Shown here piece after piece: positions 8,508-17,046 of a stretch of DNA of 64,000 bases. Numbering within the stretch: the stretch's first letter is position 1; every line of letters begins with the position of its first letter. The notes under the pieces are model-generated. The model was not told the DNA's origin and did no database searches. It saw nothing but the letters and a program-made list of their open reading frames with translations. The DNA lies in NCBI RefSeq assembly GCF_029846235.1, contig NZ_JARVWP010000009.1:1-64000 (forward strand), written 5' to 3'. The position numbers were made by a program, and so were the translations under genes. This DNA is from Bradyrhizobium sp. CER78. GTDB lineage: Bacteria > Pseudomonadota > Alphaproteobacteria > Rhizobiales > Xanthobacteraceae.

Positions 8508-8642
8508 CGTGGTTCCCTGACGGCAGGCGGAATGCTGCCACAATCAACGCCGCTGAGGTAGGGATTTTGCCGCCGGCATCGCAAGAGGAACCCGCAGCGA
8601 CGCGGCGCGGATTAACAATCGGTCATCTGCAAGCATTCACTT

Positions 8643-8726
8643 GTAGCCCGGATCAAGCGCAGCGAAATCCGGGGCATATCCACGGCGAGAGTGATCCCGG
8701 ATTACGCGTCGCTCCATCCGGGCCAC
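8643..8726. repeat. Intergenic palindromic repeat, family C
   Basis: TAGCCCGGATCAAGCGCAGC to the left and GTCGCTCCATCCGGGCCA to the right form an imperfect long hairpin. It is the same element as at 41428-41512, there with better-conserved arms. The rest of the 480-base gap 8508-8987 holds no gene I can support. Confidence 0.7.
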
Positions 8727-8987
8727 GTGCTGCCGTCCTGTCCGTAGCGTAACCCGCATGAGCGAAGCGACATGCGGGGACACCGCCCCCGGATATCGCT
8801 TCGCTATGAAGCGGCAATGATCGCGCCTGAAATCGCGTGGCGATCAGCTCCGGCGCTCACAACAGGCAGATGCCGTGCGGCGAGGCCTAAGCCCAATTGG
8901 TCCAGGAGTGGCACCCGGTTGTTGCCCAGTGTCGCCCTGGTGTATGCAGGATGGGCCTTTTCCCCCTGTTCCCAGCCGGTGACATCG

Positions 8988-10343
8988 ATGCCAGCACCTT
9001 CCCTCCGCGCCCCGATCATGATCGCAGCGATCGCGGGGGCGCTGGCGCTCTCCTCACTTGTCTCGTCCCCTGCCTCGGCGCAGCAGCCGCTGCCCAGCCC
9101 CGCCGGGCCGGCCCCGGTCCGGGCGCGCCCGGCTGCGATTGCCTCGCCCAGGGCTGCGTCCTGTCACAACGGGCAGAGCTTCGATCGCTTCCTCACTGAA
9201 CTGAAGCAGAAGGCGGTCGCCGCCGGCGTCTCGCAGCGCACGATCGCGGAGGCCGCGCCGTACCTGGTCTACGACCAGGGCATCGTCAACCGCGACCGCG
9301 GCCAGCGCGTGTTCGGCCAGATCTTCACCCAGTTCGCCGGCCGCATGGCTGCGAACTACCGCATGCAGCAGGGCCAGCAATACATCCGGACCTATGCGGC
9401 CGCGTTCGCCCGCGCCGAGAAGGAGTATGGCGTGCCGCCGGCTGTCATCGCCGCGTTCTGGGGGCTGGAGAGCGATTTCGGCGCGCAGATGGGCAATCTG
9501 CCGACGCTGAAATCGCTGGTGTCGCTGGCCTATGATTGCCGCCGCTCGGAGATGTTCCAGGGCGAGACCATCGCGGCGCTGAAGATCATTGAGCGCGGCG
9601 ACCTGACGCCCGACGAGATGATCGGCTCATGGGCCGGCGAACTCGGCCAGACGCAATTTTTGCCGACGCATTATTTCAACTATGCCGTCGACTATGACGG
9701 CGACGGCCATCGCAATCTGCTCGCCAGCGGCCCCGACGTGATCGGCTCGACCGCGAACTACATCGCCAACGGATTGAAGTGGCGGCGCGGCGAGCCGTGG
9801 CTGCAGGAGGTGCGCGTGCCGCAGGCGGCGAACTTCCCGTGGGACCAGGCCGACCTCACCATCAAGCTGCCGCGCTCGAAATGGGTGGCGCTCGGCGTCA
9901 CCTTGAGCGACGGCAAGGCGCTGCCGAATGACGAACTGCCGGCCTCGCTGCTGCTGCCGATGGGCCGGATGGGTCCAGCGTTCCTCGCTTATCCGAATTT
10001 CGCCGCCTACACCGAATGGAATAACTCGCTGATCTATTCGACCACCGCCGGCTATCTCGCCGGCCGCATCGCGGGCGCACCGCCGATGCAGCGGCCGCAC
10101 GCCCCGGTCGCGCAGCTGCCGTTCGGCGAGATCAAGGAGCTGCAAGGGCTCCTGGCGCGCGCCGGTTATGACGTCGGCAAGATCGACGGCGTGCTCGGCC
10201 AGGCGAGCCGCAGCGCTGTCAAGGCGATGCAGATGAAATACGGCCTGCCCGCGGATTCCTGGCCGACTGCGGAGCTGCTCGCGCGAATGCGCGGCGGCGG
10301 CCGCGCCCAGCCGGCGGCGGACGCTACCGTGCCGACGCGGTAA
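8988..10343 (+). CDS. Lytic murein transglycosylase (MltB-type) with peptidoglycan-binding domain
   Basis: A 451-residue periplasmic enzyme that cleaves the MurNAc-GlcNAc bond to form 1,6-anhydro ends. ATG 8988 gives a signal peptide (IMIAAIAGALALSSLV, cleavage near ASAQ); a longer frame from 8772 would put this helix inside the protein. The catalytic Glu161 lies in FWGLESDFG, and the MltB signature AGELGQTQFLPTHYFNYAVD follows. Residues ~385-440 form a PG_binding_1 domain (GEIKELQGLLARAGYDVG). It is a single-gene unit with no visible regulator. Confidence 0.9.
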   Translation: MPAPSLRAPIMIAAIAGALALSSLVSSPASAQQPLPSPAGPAPVRARPAAIASPRAASCHNGQSFDRFLTELKQKAVAAGVSQRTIAEAAPYLVYDQGIVNRDRGQRVFGQIFTQFAGRMAANYRMQQGQQYIRTYAAAFARAEKEYGVPPAVIAAFWGLESDFGAQMGNLPTLKSLVSLAYDCRRSEMFQGETIAALKIIERGDLTPDEMIGSWAGELGQTQFLPTHYFNYAVDYDGDGHRNLLASGPDVIGSTANYIANGLKWRRGEPWLQEVRVPQAANFPWDQADLTIKLPRSKWVALGVTLSDGKALPNDELPASLLLPMGRMGPAFLAYPNFAAYTEWNNSLIYSTTAGYLAGRIAGAPPMQRPHAPVAQLPFGEIKELQGLLARAGYDVGKIDGVLGQASRSAVKAMQMKYGLPADSWPTAELLARMRGGGRAQPAADATVPTR

Positions 10344-10380
10344 GAGATTTGCCATTCGCGAGGCCACTCCGTTCGTTGCC

Positions 10381-10478
10381 CGTCACCCTGAAGAGCGCAT
10401 AGCGCGTCTCGAAGGGTCGACGGCCACTAGCCGGGCCGTACATCCTTCGAGACGCGCTTCGCGCTCCTCAGGATGACG
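10381..10478. repeat. Intergenic palindromic repeat, family E
   Basis: GTCACCCTGAAGAGCGCATA on the left mirrors GCGCTCCTCAGGATGACG on the right, with inner arms GCGTCTCGAAGG and CCTTCGAGACGC. It is a typical Bradyrhizobium-type intergenic hairpin and lies downstream of the transglycosylase. Confidence 0.7.
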
Positions 10479-10614
10479 GAATTTAGAAACCGCCACGGAA
10501 ATATTTGACCAACTGTTACGGCTCCCCGCAGTTGTATTCTTCCAACCGCGGCCCCATTTGCAGCATCGCCGTTCGGTAACATCCGGATTTTAATCAGCAC
10601 CAGGGAGCATCCCC

Positions 10615-11118
10615 ATGTCCTTTCATGACGCCGTCGTCCCCGCATATTTGCAGATCCTGAGCAGCCTCACCGGCGAGCTGACCAAGGCCGAGACGCATTG
10701 CGAGGCGAAGAAGATCGCGCCCGAGGTGCTGCTGGCATCGCGGCTCTATCCGGACATGCTGCCGCTGACGAAGCAGATCCAGCTGGTCTGCGATCACGCC
10801 GCACGCGGCTGCGCGCGGCTGACCCACAGCGAGGTGCCCTCGACGCCCGACACCGAGAAGAGCTTCGGTGAACTGAAGCAGCGGCTGGCCAAGACGATCG
10901 ACTATGTGAAGTCGTTCAAGCCGGAGCAGTTCGATGGCGCGGACGCCAGGGACGTCACCTTCCCGATCGGCCCCGAGCGCACCATGACCTTGAAGGGTCA
11001 GCAATTCCTCAGCGCGTTCTCGTTCCCGAACTTCTATTTCCACGCCGTGACCGCACACGACATCCTGCGCCATAACGGCGTCGAGGTCGGCAAGCGCGAT
11101 TTCCTCGGCGTGAGCTGA
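10615..11118 (+). CDS. DUF1993 family protein
   Basis: A 167-residue all-helical protein starting MSFHDAVVPAYLQILSSLTG. The helix pattern with QIQLVCDHAARGCARL, and the end FPNFYFHAVTAHDILRHNGV, fits DUF1993, a relative of the DinB-like four-helix bundle family. Conserved His residues (HA in CDHA, FHAVTAHD) could bind a metal as in DinB proteins, but the reaction is unknown. It is cytoplasmic and apparently monocistronic, followed by a palindromic repeat. Confidence 0.85.
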   Translation: MSFHDAVVPAYLQILSSLTGELTKAETHCEAKKIAPEVLLASRLYPDMLPLTKQIQLVCDHAARGCARLTHSEVPSTPDTEKSFGELKQRLAKTIDYVKSFKPEQFDGADARDVTFPIGPERTMTLKGQQFLSAFSFPNFYFHAVTAHDILRHNGVEVGKRDFLGVS

Positions 11119-11130
11119 CGCGCTTCGCGC

Positions 11131-11208
11131 GTCATTCCGGGGCGATGCGCAGCATCGAACCCGGAATCTCGAGATTCCGGGTTCGTCCTTCGGACGCCCC
11201 GGAATGAC
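11131..11208. repeat. Intergenic palindromic repeat, family B
   Basis: The ends GTCATTCCGGGGCGATGC and GCCCCGGAATGAC are inverted, around the central palindrome CGGAATCTCGAGATTCCG. The same centre occurs at 36172-36253 and 57744-57843. Both flanking genes read on the plus strand, so it lies between tandem units. Confidence 0.75.
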
Positions 11209-11303
11209 AGCGACTAACATATTCCCCGCCGCGGGATTTTAGCCTCACACGCGCAGCCGTGCTACTGCTCCCTGACAACAACAAGACGTCAGGGAGCACG
11301 CCA

Positions 11304-12164
11304 ATGTCGACCACAACCCACGCACCGAAAGCCATCGATCCCTCCTCGTCGCTGCATGCCGAAGCGCTGGGATTGGCAAAGAACCACGGCCGCCTCGCCG
11401 GCCGCCGTATCATCGTGGTCGGTGCAGGACAGCGCACAACCGTCGACGCGGAGCCGCCGATCGGCAACGGCCGCGCCATGAGCGTGCTGTTCGCGCGTGA
11501 GGGCGCCTCGGTCGCCTGCATCGACGTCAACAAGGAGGCTGCCGACGGCACCGTCGCGCAGATCACAAAGGAAGGTGGCAAGGCCTTCACCGATGTGGTC
11601 GATGTCTCCGACGTCGCGGCGATCGCGCCTGCGGTCGAACGCTGCGCGCAAAAGCTCGGCGGGCTGGACGGGCTGGCGCTGAATGTCGGCATCTCCTCCG
11701 GCCTGTCATTGCCCAAGATGACGGCGGAAGCCTGGGACCGCGACTACGCCGTCAACGTGCGCAGCCACATGCTGTTCGCGCAGAAGGCGCTCGAGCTGAT
11801 GGCGCCGGGCGGCGCGATCATCCTGATCTCGTCGATGGCGAGCCAGCGTGCCGGCGGCCGCAACCCGGCCTATGAATCCTCGAAGGCGGCGCAGATCGCG
11901 CTCGGCCGGGCGATCGCGCGGGCCGGCGAGGACAAGGGCATTCGCTGCAATGTGATCGCGCCCGGCTTCATGGATACCCCGATGGGCCGCGATGCCAGCC
12001 GCAGGCGATCGGACCGCGCCGTGACAGTGCCATTCGGCCGTCAGGGCACCGGCTGGGAGGTGGCCTATTCTGCGCTATTCCTGATTTCGAATGAATCCTC
12101 CTATGTGAACGCGCACACCCTGTTCCTCGATGCCGGCCACATGGGCGGAATCGTGCGCGGCTGA
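11304..12164 (+). CDS. SDR family oxidoreductase
   Basis: A 286-residue short-chain dehydrogenase starting MSTTTHAPKAIDPSSS after an AGGGAGC ribosome site. The NAD(P)-binding glycine motif is the variant IIVVGAGQ. The NNAG-like element is LNVGISSG, and the catalytic Tyr-Lys pair is in AYESSKAAQ, preceded by SSMAS for the Ser. The C-terminal end LDAGHMGGIVRG is typical. The loop around QRTTVDAEPPIGNGRAM is longer than in classical SDRs. The substrate is unknown. The Old Yellow Enzyme gene starts 75 bases downstream on the same strand and may be co-transcribed. Confidence 0.85.
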   Translation: MSTTTHAPKAIDPSSSLHAEALGLAKNHGRLAGRRIIVVGAGQRTTVDAEPPIGNGRAMSVLFAREGASVACIDVNKEAADGTVAQITKEGGKAFTDVVDVSDVAAIAPAVERCAQKLGGLDGLALNVGISSGLSLPKMTAEAWDRDYAVNVRSHMLFAQKALELMAPGGAIILISSMASQRAGGRNPAYESSKAAQIALGRAIARAGEDKGIRCNVIAPGFMDTPMGRDASRRRSDRAVTVPFGRQGTGWEVAYSALFLISNESSYVNAHTLFLDAGHMGGIVRG

Positions 12165-12239
12165 TCTGCGGACGGGCCATTGCGCTCGTCGCCGCAATGC
12201 ACAACTCTCCCTCATCGATCATTGTCTGGAACATTTCAC

Positions 12240-13343
12240 ATGAGCCAATCGACCAAACTCCTCGAGCCCTACAAGCTGGGCGCGCTGACCTTGCCGAACC
12301 GCCTGGTGATGGCGCCGCTGACGCGCAACCGCGCAGTGCCGCCCGGCATGGTGCCGAGCCCGCTCGCGGTGGACTATTACGGCCAGCGCGCCTCTGCCGG
12401 CCTCCTGATCACCGAGGCGAGCCAGGTCTCGCAGCAGGGCCAAGGCTATCAGGACACGCCCGGCATCTATTCGAAGGAACAGGTCGAAGCCTGGCGCAAG
12501 GTCACCGATCGCGTGCATGAGCGCGGCGGCCGCATCTTCATCCAGATCTGGCATGTCGGCCGCATCTCGCATACCTCGCTGCAGCCGAACGGCGGCGCGC
12601 CGGTGGCGCCGAGCGCGATCCGCGCCAAGACCAAGACCTTCGTGAACGGCACCTTCGCCGACGTGTCCGAGCCGCGCGCGCTCGAACTGTCGGAAATCCC
12701 CGGGATCATCGAGGACTTCAAGCGCGGCACCGCGAATGCGCTGGCGGCCGGCTTCGACGGCGTCGAGATCCACGGCGCCAACGGCTATCTGCTCGACCAG
12801 TTCGCCCGGGACAGCACCAACAAGCGCACCGACGCCTATGGCGGCTCGATCGAGAAACGCGCGCAGCTGATGCTGGAGGTCTCCAAGGCGGTCGCTAAAG
12901 AGGCCGGCGCCGACCGCACCGGCATCCGCATCTCGCCGGTGACGCCGGCCAACGACGTCTCCGATTCCAATCCGCAGCCGCTGTTCGACCACATCGTCGA
13001 CCAGCTCAACGCGCTGAAGCTGACTTATATCCATGTCATCGAGGGCGCGACCGGCGGCCCGCGCGACAATTTGGCGTTCGACTACGCCTCGCTGCGCAAG
13101 CGCTTCAAGCAGACCTATATCGCCAACAACGGCTACGACTTCGCACTGGCGGAGAGGGTGCTGGAGGCAGGCGCCGCCGACCTGATCGCATTCGGCAAGC
13201 CGTTCATCTCCAACCCCGATCTGGTCGAGCGGCTCAAGGCCGGCGCCCCGCTCAACGAATGGGACAAGGCGACCTTCTACGGCGGCGGCGCCGAGGGCTA
13301 CACGGATTACCCGACGCTGAAGGCGACCGAAGCGGCGGAGTAA
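12240..13343 (+). CDS. Alkene reductase, Old Yellow Enzyme family
   Basis: A 367-residue FMN-dependent ene-reductase of the NemA/OYE group, beginning MSQSTKLLEPYKLGALTLPN at ATG 12240. FMN and substrate motifs are visible: VMAPLTRNRA, IQIWHVGRISH, EIHGANGYLLDQF (His/Asn pair that binds the substrate carbonyl) and RTDAYGGSIEKR (catalytic Tyr nearby). These enzymes reduce activated C=C bonds and often nitro compounds with NADPH. It follows an SDR gene, and a well-formed terminator lies at 13519 after a repeat. Confidence 0.9.
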   Translation: MSQSTKLLEPYKLGALTLPNRLVMAPLTRNRAVPPGMVPSPLAVDYYGQRASAGLLITEASQVSQQGQGYQDTPGIYSKEQVEAWRKVTDRVHERGGRIFIQIWHVGRISHTSLQPNGGAPVAPSAIRAKTKTFVNGTFADVSEPRALELSEIPGIIEDFKRGTANALAAGFDGVEIHGANGYLLDQFARDSTNKRTDAYGGSIEKRAQLMLEVSKAVAKEAGADRTGIRISPVTPANDVSDSNPQPLFDHIVDQLNALKLTYIHVIEGATGGPRDNLAFDYASLRKRFKQTYIANNGYDFALAERVLEAGAADLIAFGKPFISNPDLVERLKAGAPLNEWDKATFYGGGAEGYTDYPTLKATEAAE

Positions 13344-13365
13344 CGCGCTCCGCTCTCTCCACATC

Positions 13366-13489
13366 GTCATTCCCGGTGCGCAATTGCGCACCTGAGGATG
13401 CGCCGCCAGGCGCAGGCCCGGAATCCATAATCCGCATCACTCGCGTCAGGATGGATTCCTGGCTCGCGCTTCGCGCGCCCCGGAATGAC
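13366..13489. repeat. Long intergenic palindromic repeat related to family B
   Basis: It begins GTCATTCCCGGTGCGCAATT and ends GCGCCCCGGAATGACG, so the outer arms match family B. The middle instead carries GGCCCGGAATCCATAAT with a matching ATGGATTCC block. It resembles a composite of two units. It sits between convergent genes. Confidence 0.65.
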
Positions 13490-13518
13490 GAAAGAGATGG
13501 CTGGAATGGCGGCGAGAC

Positions 13519-13550
13519 AAAAAAGGCCGGGATCGCTCCCGGCCTTTTCT
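13519..13550. terminator. Bidirectional rho-independent terminator
   Basis: The perfect stem AAAAGGCCGGGA/TCCCGGCCTTTT with a TCGC loop is flanked by A- and T-runs on either side, so it can stop transcription from both the Old Yellow Enzyme gene and the convergent MarR gene. An identical hairpin lies at 16978. Confidence 0.85.
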
Positions 13551-13570
13551 TGCGCGCGGCATCTGCGATC

Positions 13571-14044
13571 CTACGCGTCGACGGCCTCGCCGCTCTCAAC
13601 TTCCTCCGCGACCATGCGGTCAAGGTTACGATTCAGCCGCCGCAGCAGATCAAGCAGTGTTGCGGCCTCAGTCGCGCTGAAGCCGGCCAGCGCCCGATCC
13701 TGGTTGCGGTGGAGCGCCTTGCGCGCCGCGGGCAATTTCGCCCTCGCCGCCTTGGTCAGCGAGACCTGCTGGCTGCGGCCGTCGCCCGGCATCGGCGTGC
13801 GCTGGACGAGGCCATCGCGCTCCATCCGCGCCAGGATCTGCGCCATCGACGGCTGCTCGACCTTCGCGGTGCGGGCAAGGTCGCGCTGTGACATCGCCTT
13901 GCCGTCACGCAACAGATAGAGCACCGGCAATTGGCCGATGCTGAAGCCGTGCTGCCTCACCCGGCGCTCGCCGAGCCGCAGGAAGCTGCGCGAGGCCATG
14001 TTGACCAGCGGCGCGGGGCGGTCGAACAGGTCCCAGTCGGTCAT
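13571..14044 (-). CDS. MarR family transcriptional regulator
   Basis: A 157-residue dimeric winged-helix repressor. The recognition region is MSQRDLARTAKVEQPSMAQILARMERDGLVQRT, with the wing GDGRSQQVSLTKAARA, all in MarR order. It is divergent from the FAD monooxygenase, with 73 bases between the starts. That gap contains two related 12-bp boxes (14060 and 14081) that are probable operators. The likely role is to repress itself and the monooxygenase until a small aromatic or antibiotic-like ligand binds. The ligand is unknown. Confidence 0.9.
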   Translation of the reverse strand: MTDWDLFDRPAPLVNMASRSFLRLGERRVRQHGFSIGQLPVLYLLRDGKAMSQRDLARTAKVEQPSMAQILARMERDGLVQRTPMPGDGRSQQVSLTKAARAKLPAARKALHRNQDRALAGFSATEAATLLDLLRRLNRNLDRMVAEEVESGEAVDA

Positions 14045-14059
14045 GATCTCACCATTTAC

Positions 14060-14092
14060 ATAGACACCTATTTATATTAGATAGGTACCTAT
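14060..14092. promoter_or_regulatory. Paired MarR-type operator boxes in the divergent promoter
   Basis: ATAGACACCTAT (14060-14071) and the perfect palindrome ATAGGTACCTAT (14081-14092) lie 21 bases apart, two helical turns, in an AT-rich gap between the MarR gene and the monooxygenase. Size, symmetry and spacing fit two MarR dimers on one face of the DNA. Confidence 0.6.
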
Positions 14093-14117
14093 ATATCCTG
14101 GTGTGAGCGTGGTGTCC

Positions 14118-15287
14118 ATGAGTTCGAATTCAATTCGCATTGCCATCGTCGGTGCCGGCCCCGGAGGCCTGACGCTCGCCCGCTTGCTGCATATCGCCGG
14201 CGTCTCGACGACAGTGTTCGAGCGGGAGGCATCGGCAACTGAGCGGCCGCAAGGCGGCACGCTGGACCTGCACACCGAGAGCGGCCAGCTCGCGCTGGCG
14301 CGCGCCGGGCTGACCGAAGGCTTTCTTCGCATTGCACGTTACGAGGACCAGGGCAGCCGGCTTTACGACAGCGACGGCCGGCTGCTGCTCGCGGATGACG
14401 ACATGACCGGCGACCGTCCCGAGGTCGACCGCACCGCGCTCCGCGATCTCCTGCTGCAATCCCTGCCGCCGGACGTCGTCCGCTGGGATCGCGGCCTGCG
14501 CGAGGTCACGCCACGCGATGACGGACGTTACGACCTCGTCTTCGACAACGTGCGCGAAGGGCCGTTTGATCTGGTGATCGGGGCCGACGGCGCGTGGTCG
14601 CGGGTGCGGCCACTGGTGTCGCGCTATCAGCCACAATATAGCGGACTGACCTTCATCGAGTTCGGCATTGACGACGTCGATCGACGCTACCCGGCGCTGT
14701 CGCAGCTGGTCGGCCGCGGCAAGATGGGCGCGGAGAGTGACGGCCGCAGCCTGATCGTCCAGCGCAACGGCAACGCCCATCTGCGCGGTTACGCGATCTT
14801 CCGCGTGCCGCTCGAATGGGCCGAACGGCGCTTCGACGTCACCTCGCCATCTGGCATGCGCCAGGCGCTGCTCGGCGAATTCGCCGGCTGGGCCGACGTC
14901 CTGCTCGACCTATTCCGCGCCAGCAGCGATCAGTTCGCGCTCCGGCCGATCCATGCGCTGCCGGTCGGGCATCATTGGACCAACCGGCCCGGCATCACCT
15001 TACTCGGCGACGCCGCGCATCTGATGTCGCCATTCGGCGGCGAAGGCGTCAACGCCGCGATGCTGGATGCGGCGGAACTGGCGGGGTATCTCGTGGGATC
15101 GCCGGATTGGCGCGAGGCCGTCCGCGCTTACGAGACCAGGATGTTCGCGCGCGTCGCCCAGCCCGCTCGCGAAGCTGCCGAAGCCGCCGCCACCGAGCTG
15201 TCGCATATCAGCCAGGAACTGACATTGGCGCAGCACCATGCGCACATGCAGATGCGCGCGGCGGCCGGACGATCCGCGGCGCGATAG
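14118..15287 (+). CDS. FAD-dependent monooxygenase (TetX/PHBH-like)
   Basis: A 389-residue flavoprotein hydroxylase. The N-terminal Rossmann motif is AIVGAGPGGLTLARLLHIAG, the NADPH/FAD motif is LVIGADGAWSRVR, and the GD motif is LLGDAAHLMSPFGGEGVNAA. This order is diagnostic of group A flavin monooxygenases, and the overall shape resembles TetX-like enzymes that hydroxylate polycyclic or aromatic substrates. ATG 14118 is preferred; GTG codons at 14103 and 14109 are possible. It is divergent from a MarR gene that probably represses it. The substrate is not deducible, and drug inactivation is only a possibility. Confidence 0.87.
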   Translation: MSSNSIRIAIVGAGPGGLTLARLLHIAGVSTTVFEREASATERPQGGTLDLHTESGQLALARAGLTEGFLRIARYEDQGSRLYDSDGRLLLADDDMTGDRPEVDRTALRDLLLQSLPPDVVRWDRGLREVTPRDDGRYDLVFDNVREGPFDLVIGADGAWSRVRPLVSRYQPQYSGLTFIEFGIDDVDRRYPALSQLVGRGKMGAESDGRSLIVQRNGNAHLRGYAIFRVPLEWAERRFDVTSPSGMRQALLGEFAGWADVLLDLFRASSDQFALRPIHALPVGHHWTNRPGITLLGDAAHLMSPFGGEGVNAAMLDAAELAGYLVGSPDWREAVRAYETRMFARVAQPAREAAEAAATELSHISQELTLAQHHAHMQMRAAAGRSAAR

Positions 15288-15350
15288 ACGCTGGCCATGC
15301 CTTCCGGCGCCGCATAGCATGGTCCGGCCTGAAGATGGTCACGTACGGGA

Positions 15351-16163
15351 ATGAGCAAGGACAACGCCGAGGATATCGTTCGACGCGCGACCGCTGCATT
15401 CAATAGCGGTCGGCATGACGAGGCCATAGCGCTCTGCGAGCGCGGCCTTTCACGTCAGCCCGGCGAGCCGATGCTGAGCCACCTGCTCGCCGCCGTGCTG
15501 TTTGCCAAAGGCGAGATCGCGCCGGCCCGCAAGCATGTCGAGGCGAGCCTCGCGCAGCGTCCCGACAATGCCGCAGCGCAGCTGCTCGCCGGCCGCCTCG
15601 CCCGCTCCGGCGGCGAGTTCGACGCGGCCTTGACGCATCTCGACCGCGCCATCGCGCTGAAACCGCAGCGCGATGCCTTCGTCGAGAAGGCGCGCACGCT
15701 GGATCTGGCCGGCCGCAAGGCGCAGGCCCGCGAGGCCTGGGAAGCGATCCTCAAGGCCATCCCCGAGCATCAGGAAGCCAATGCGCGGCTCGGGCGGCTG
15801 GCCTGGGAGGATGGTGAGCTCGCCAAGGCTGCAAGCCTGCTTGCGCGCGCCACCGCGAGCCCAGCGCCGGCCTCGGTATGGTTCGACCTCGGCGTGGCAA
15901 GGCAGGATCTGCGCGATCATGACGGCGCCGCACTCGCCTATCGCAAGGCGCTCGAGATCAAGCCGGACTATGCCGAAGCGGCCCTCAATCTCGGGATCGC
16001 GCTGCAGGAAGACGGCAAGGCCGACGCCGCGATGCAGGCCTTTGCGCGCGCGTACGGCCTGCGTCCAAAACTGTTCGGATCGATCGCCATGGCGCTGACC
16101 TCGGCCTCGCACGGCCGCCTGTGGCTCGACGAGCGCGCGCTGCGTATCGCGTTAGGTGGTTAG
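15351..16163 (+). CDS. Tetratricopeptide repeat protein
   Basis: A 270-residue soluble protein made almost entirely of TPR helices. Canonical units can be read at FNSGRHDEAIALCERGLSRQ, DAALTHLDRAIALKP, HDGAALAYRKALEIKPDYAE and AALNLGIALQEDGKADAAM. There is no signal peptide, membrane helix or catalytic domain, so it is probably a scaffold for protein contacts. It follows the monooxygenase by 63 bases on the same strand, and its 3' end overlaps the convergent next gene by 12 bases. Confidence 0.82.
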   Translation: MSKDNAEDIVRRATAAFNSGRHDEAIALCERGLSRQPGEPMLSHLLAAVLFAKGEIAPARKHVEASLAQRPDNAAAQLLAGRLARSGGEFDAALTHLDRAIALKPQRDAFVEKARTLDLAGRKAQAREAWEAILKAIPEHQEANARLGRLAWEDGELAKAASLLARATASPAPASVWFDLGVARQDLRDHDGAALAYRKALEIKPDYAEAALNLGIALQEDGKADAAMQAFARAYGLRPKLFGSIAMALTSASHGRLWLDERALRIALGG

Positions 16164-16862
16164 CCGCCCGCGCTTGGCGCGGAAATGCTTGCGGTAGACA
16201 TTGGGCGCGGCCAGCACGTCGCTAACGACCTTCTCATAGGCCTTGCTGTGCGCATCGTCGAAGGCTTCGAACACCAGTTCGGGAGCCTCGCGCGGCACGG
16301 CGAAGCATTGCGCGACCGGCGTTCCCTTCGGCAACACGCCGGCGAAATCAGGCTCCGTCCAGACCGCCGGGAAATTGATCCCGCCGTCGTGAAACCGGTC
16401 GGCGTCAACGAGGCCCGAGATCAGCCGGAACGGCAGGTCGTCGCGATTGACCGGATGCGTCGCGAACAGCGACCAGCCCGGCTCGAGCTCGATGGTCCAG
16501 AAGCTGTTGAATTTCAGCGCGGCCTGCCCGTTGGCGAACGGCGCACCGGCGAATTGCGCGACCGGATGGAAGCTGAGCGGCGCGCGCGGATGGCCCTGCG
16601 TTGCGGGCTCCGGAATATCCCAGTCCCACGCGAACGCGCCGTGCTCGACCCTGATATCGCAAGGCAGCGGGATTATGACCCCGTAGGCCATCGCATCGAC
16701 GAAGGGCGGGCATTGCTTGACCGTGCGGATGTCGCGGTCGTGGATCTCGGAATGCGCCTTCGCCGGCATCGCGCGCAGCCAATCGGGCAACGCAGTGCGG
16801 GCCGGGAACGGCCGCGGCAGATGCTCGGCAAGCCGCGGATCGCAGCGAAAGACCATGCGCAT
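16152..16862 (-). CDS. Conserved hypothetical protein (DUF6065-like)
   Basis: A 236-residue protein from ATG 16862, which has GGGAG six bases upstream; an upstream ATG at 16880 adds six residues. Recognisable blocks are PDWLRAMPAKAHSE, TVKQCPPFVDAMAYGVIIPL, FNSFWTIELEPGWSLFATHP and NFPAVWTEPDF. These look like the DUF6065 group, all-beta proteins of unknown function sometimes found near tailoring enzymes; this assignment is from memory and not certain. There is no signal peptide. It is convergent with the TPR gene. Confidence 0.7.
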   Translation of the reverse strand: MRMVFRCDPRLAEHLPRPFPARTALPDWLRAMPAKAHSEIHDRDIRTVKQCPPFVDAMAYGVIIPLPCDIRVEHGAFAWDWDIPEPATQGHPRAPLSFHPVAQFAGAPFANGQAALKFNSFWTIELEPGWSLFATHPVNRDDLPFRLISGLVDADRFHDGGINFPAVWTEPDFAGVLPKGTPVAQCFAVPREAPELVFEAFDDAHSKAYEKVVSDVLAAPNVYRKHFRAKRGRLTT

Positions 16863-16977
16863 GGTGAACTCCCGGATCATGATGCGATGACGAGGCGACG
16901 CATGATGACCTCATCGCGCCATTTGAGCACAATCCCGAAGGGGGCTCCACTCTTCCGGATACAGGCGTCCATGAAGC

Positions 16978-17008
16978 AAAAAAGGCCGGGATCGCTCCCG
17001 GCCTTTCG
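16978..17008. terminator. Rho-independent terminator after the glycerol operon
   Basis: The stem GGCCGGGATCGCTCCCGGCC is flanked by A- and T-runs, identical to the one at 13521. It lies about 40 bases past the stop of glpV on the minus strand and so closes the glpD-V transcript. Confidence 0.8.
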
Positions 17009-17046
17009 CAGTTTTCGGATGGCGTGAGCGGTCAAGCCTTACCGCC

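Noticed and set aside
12219..13391. A 390-residue minus-strand frame opposite the Old Yellow Enzyme gene
   Set aside because: Composition is that of antisense to a high-GC gene, and the plus-strand enzyme motifs are unmistakable.
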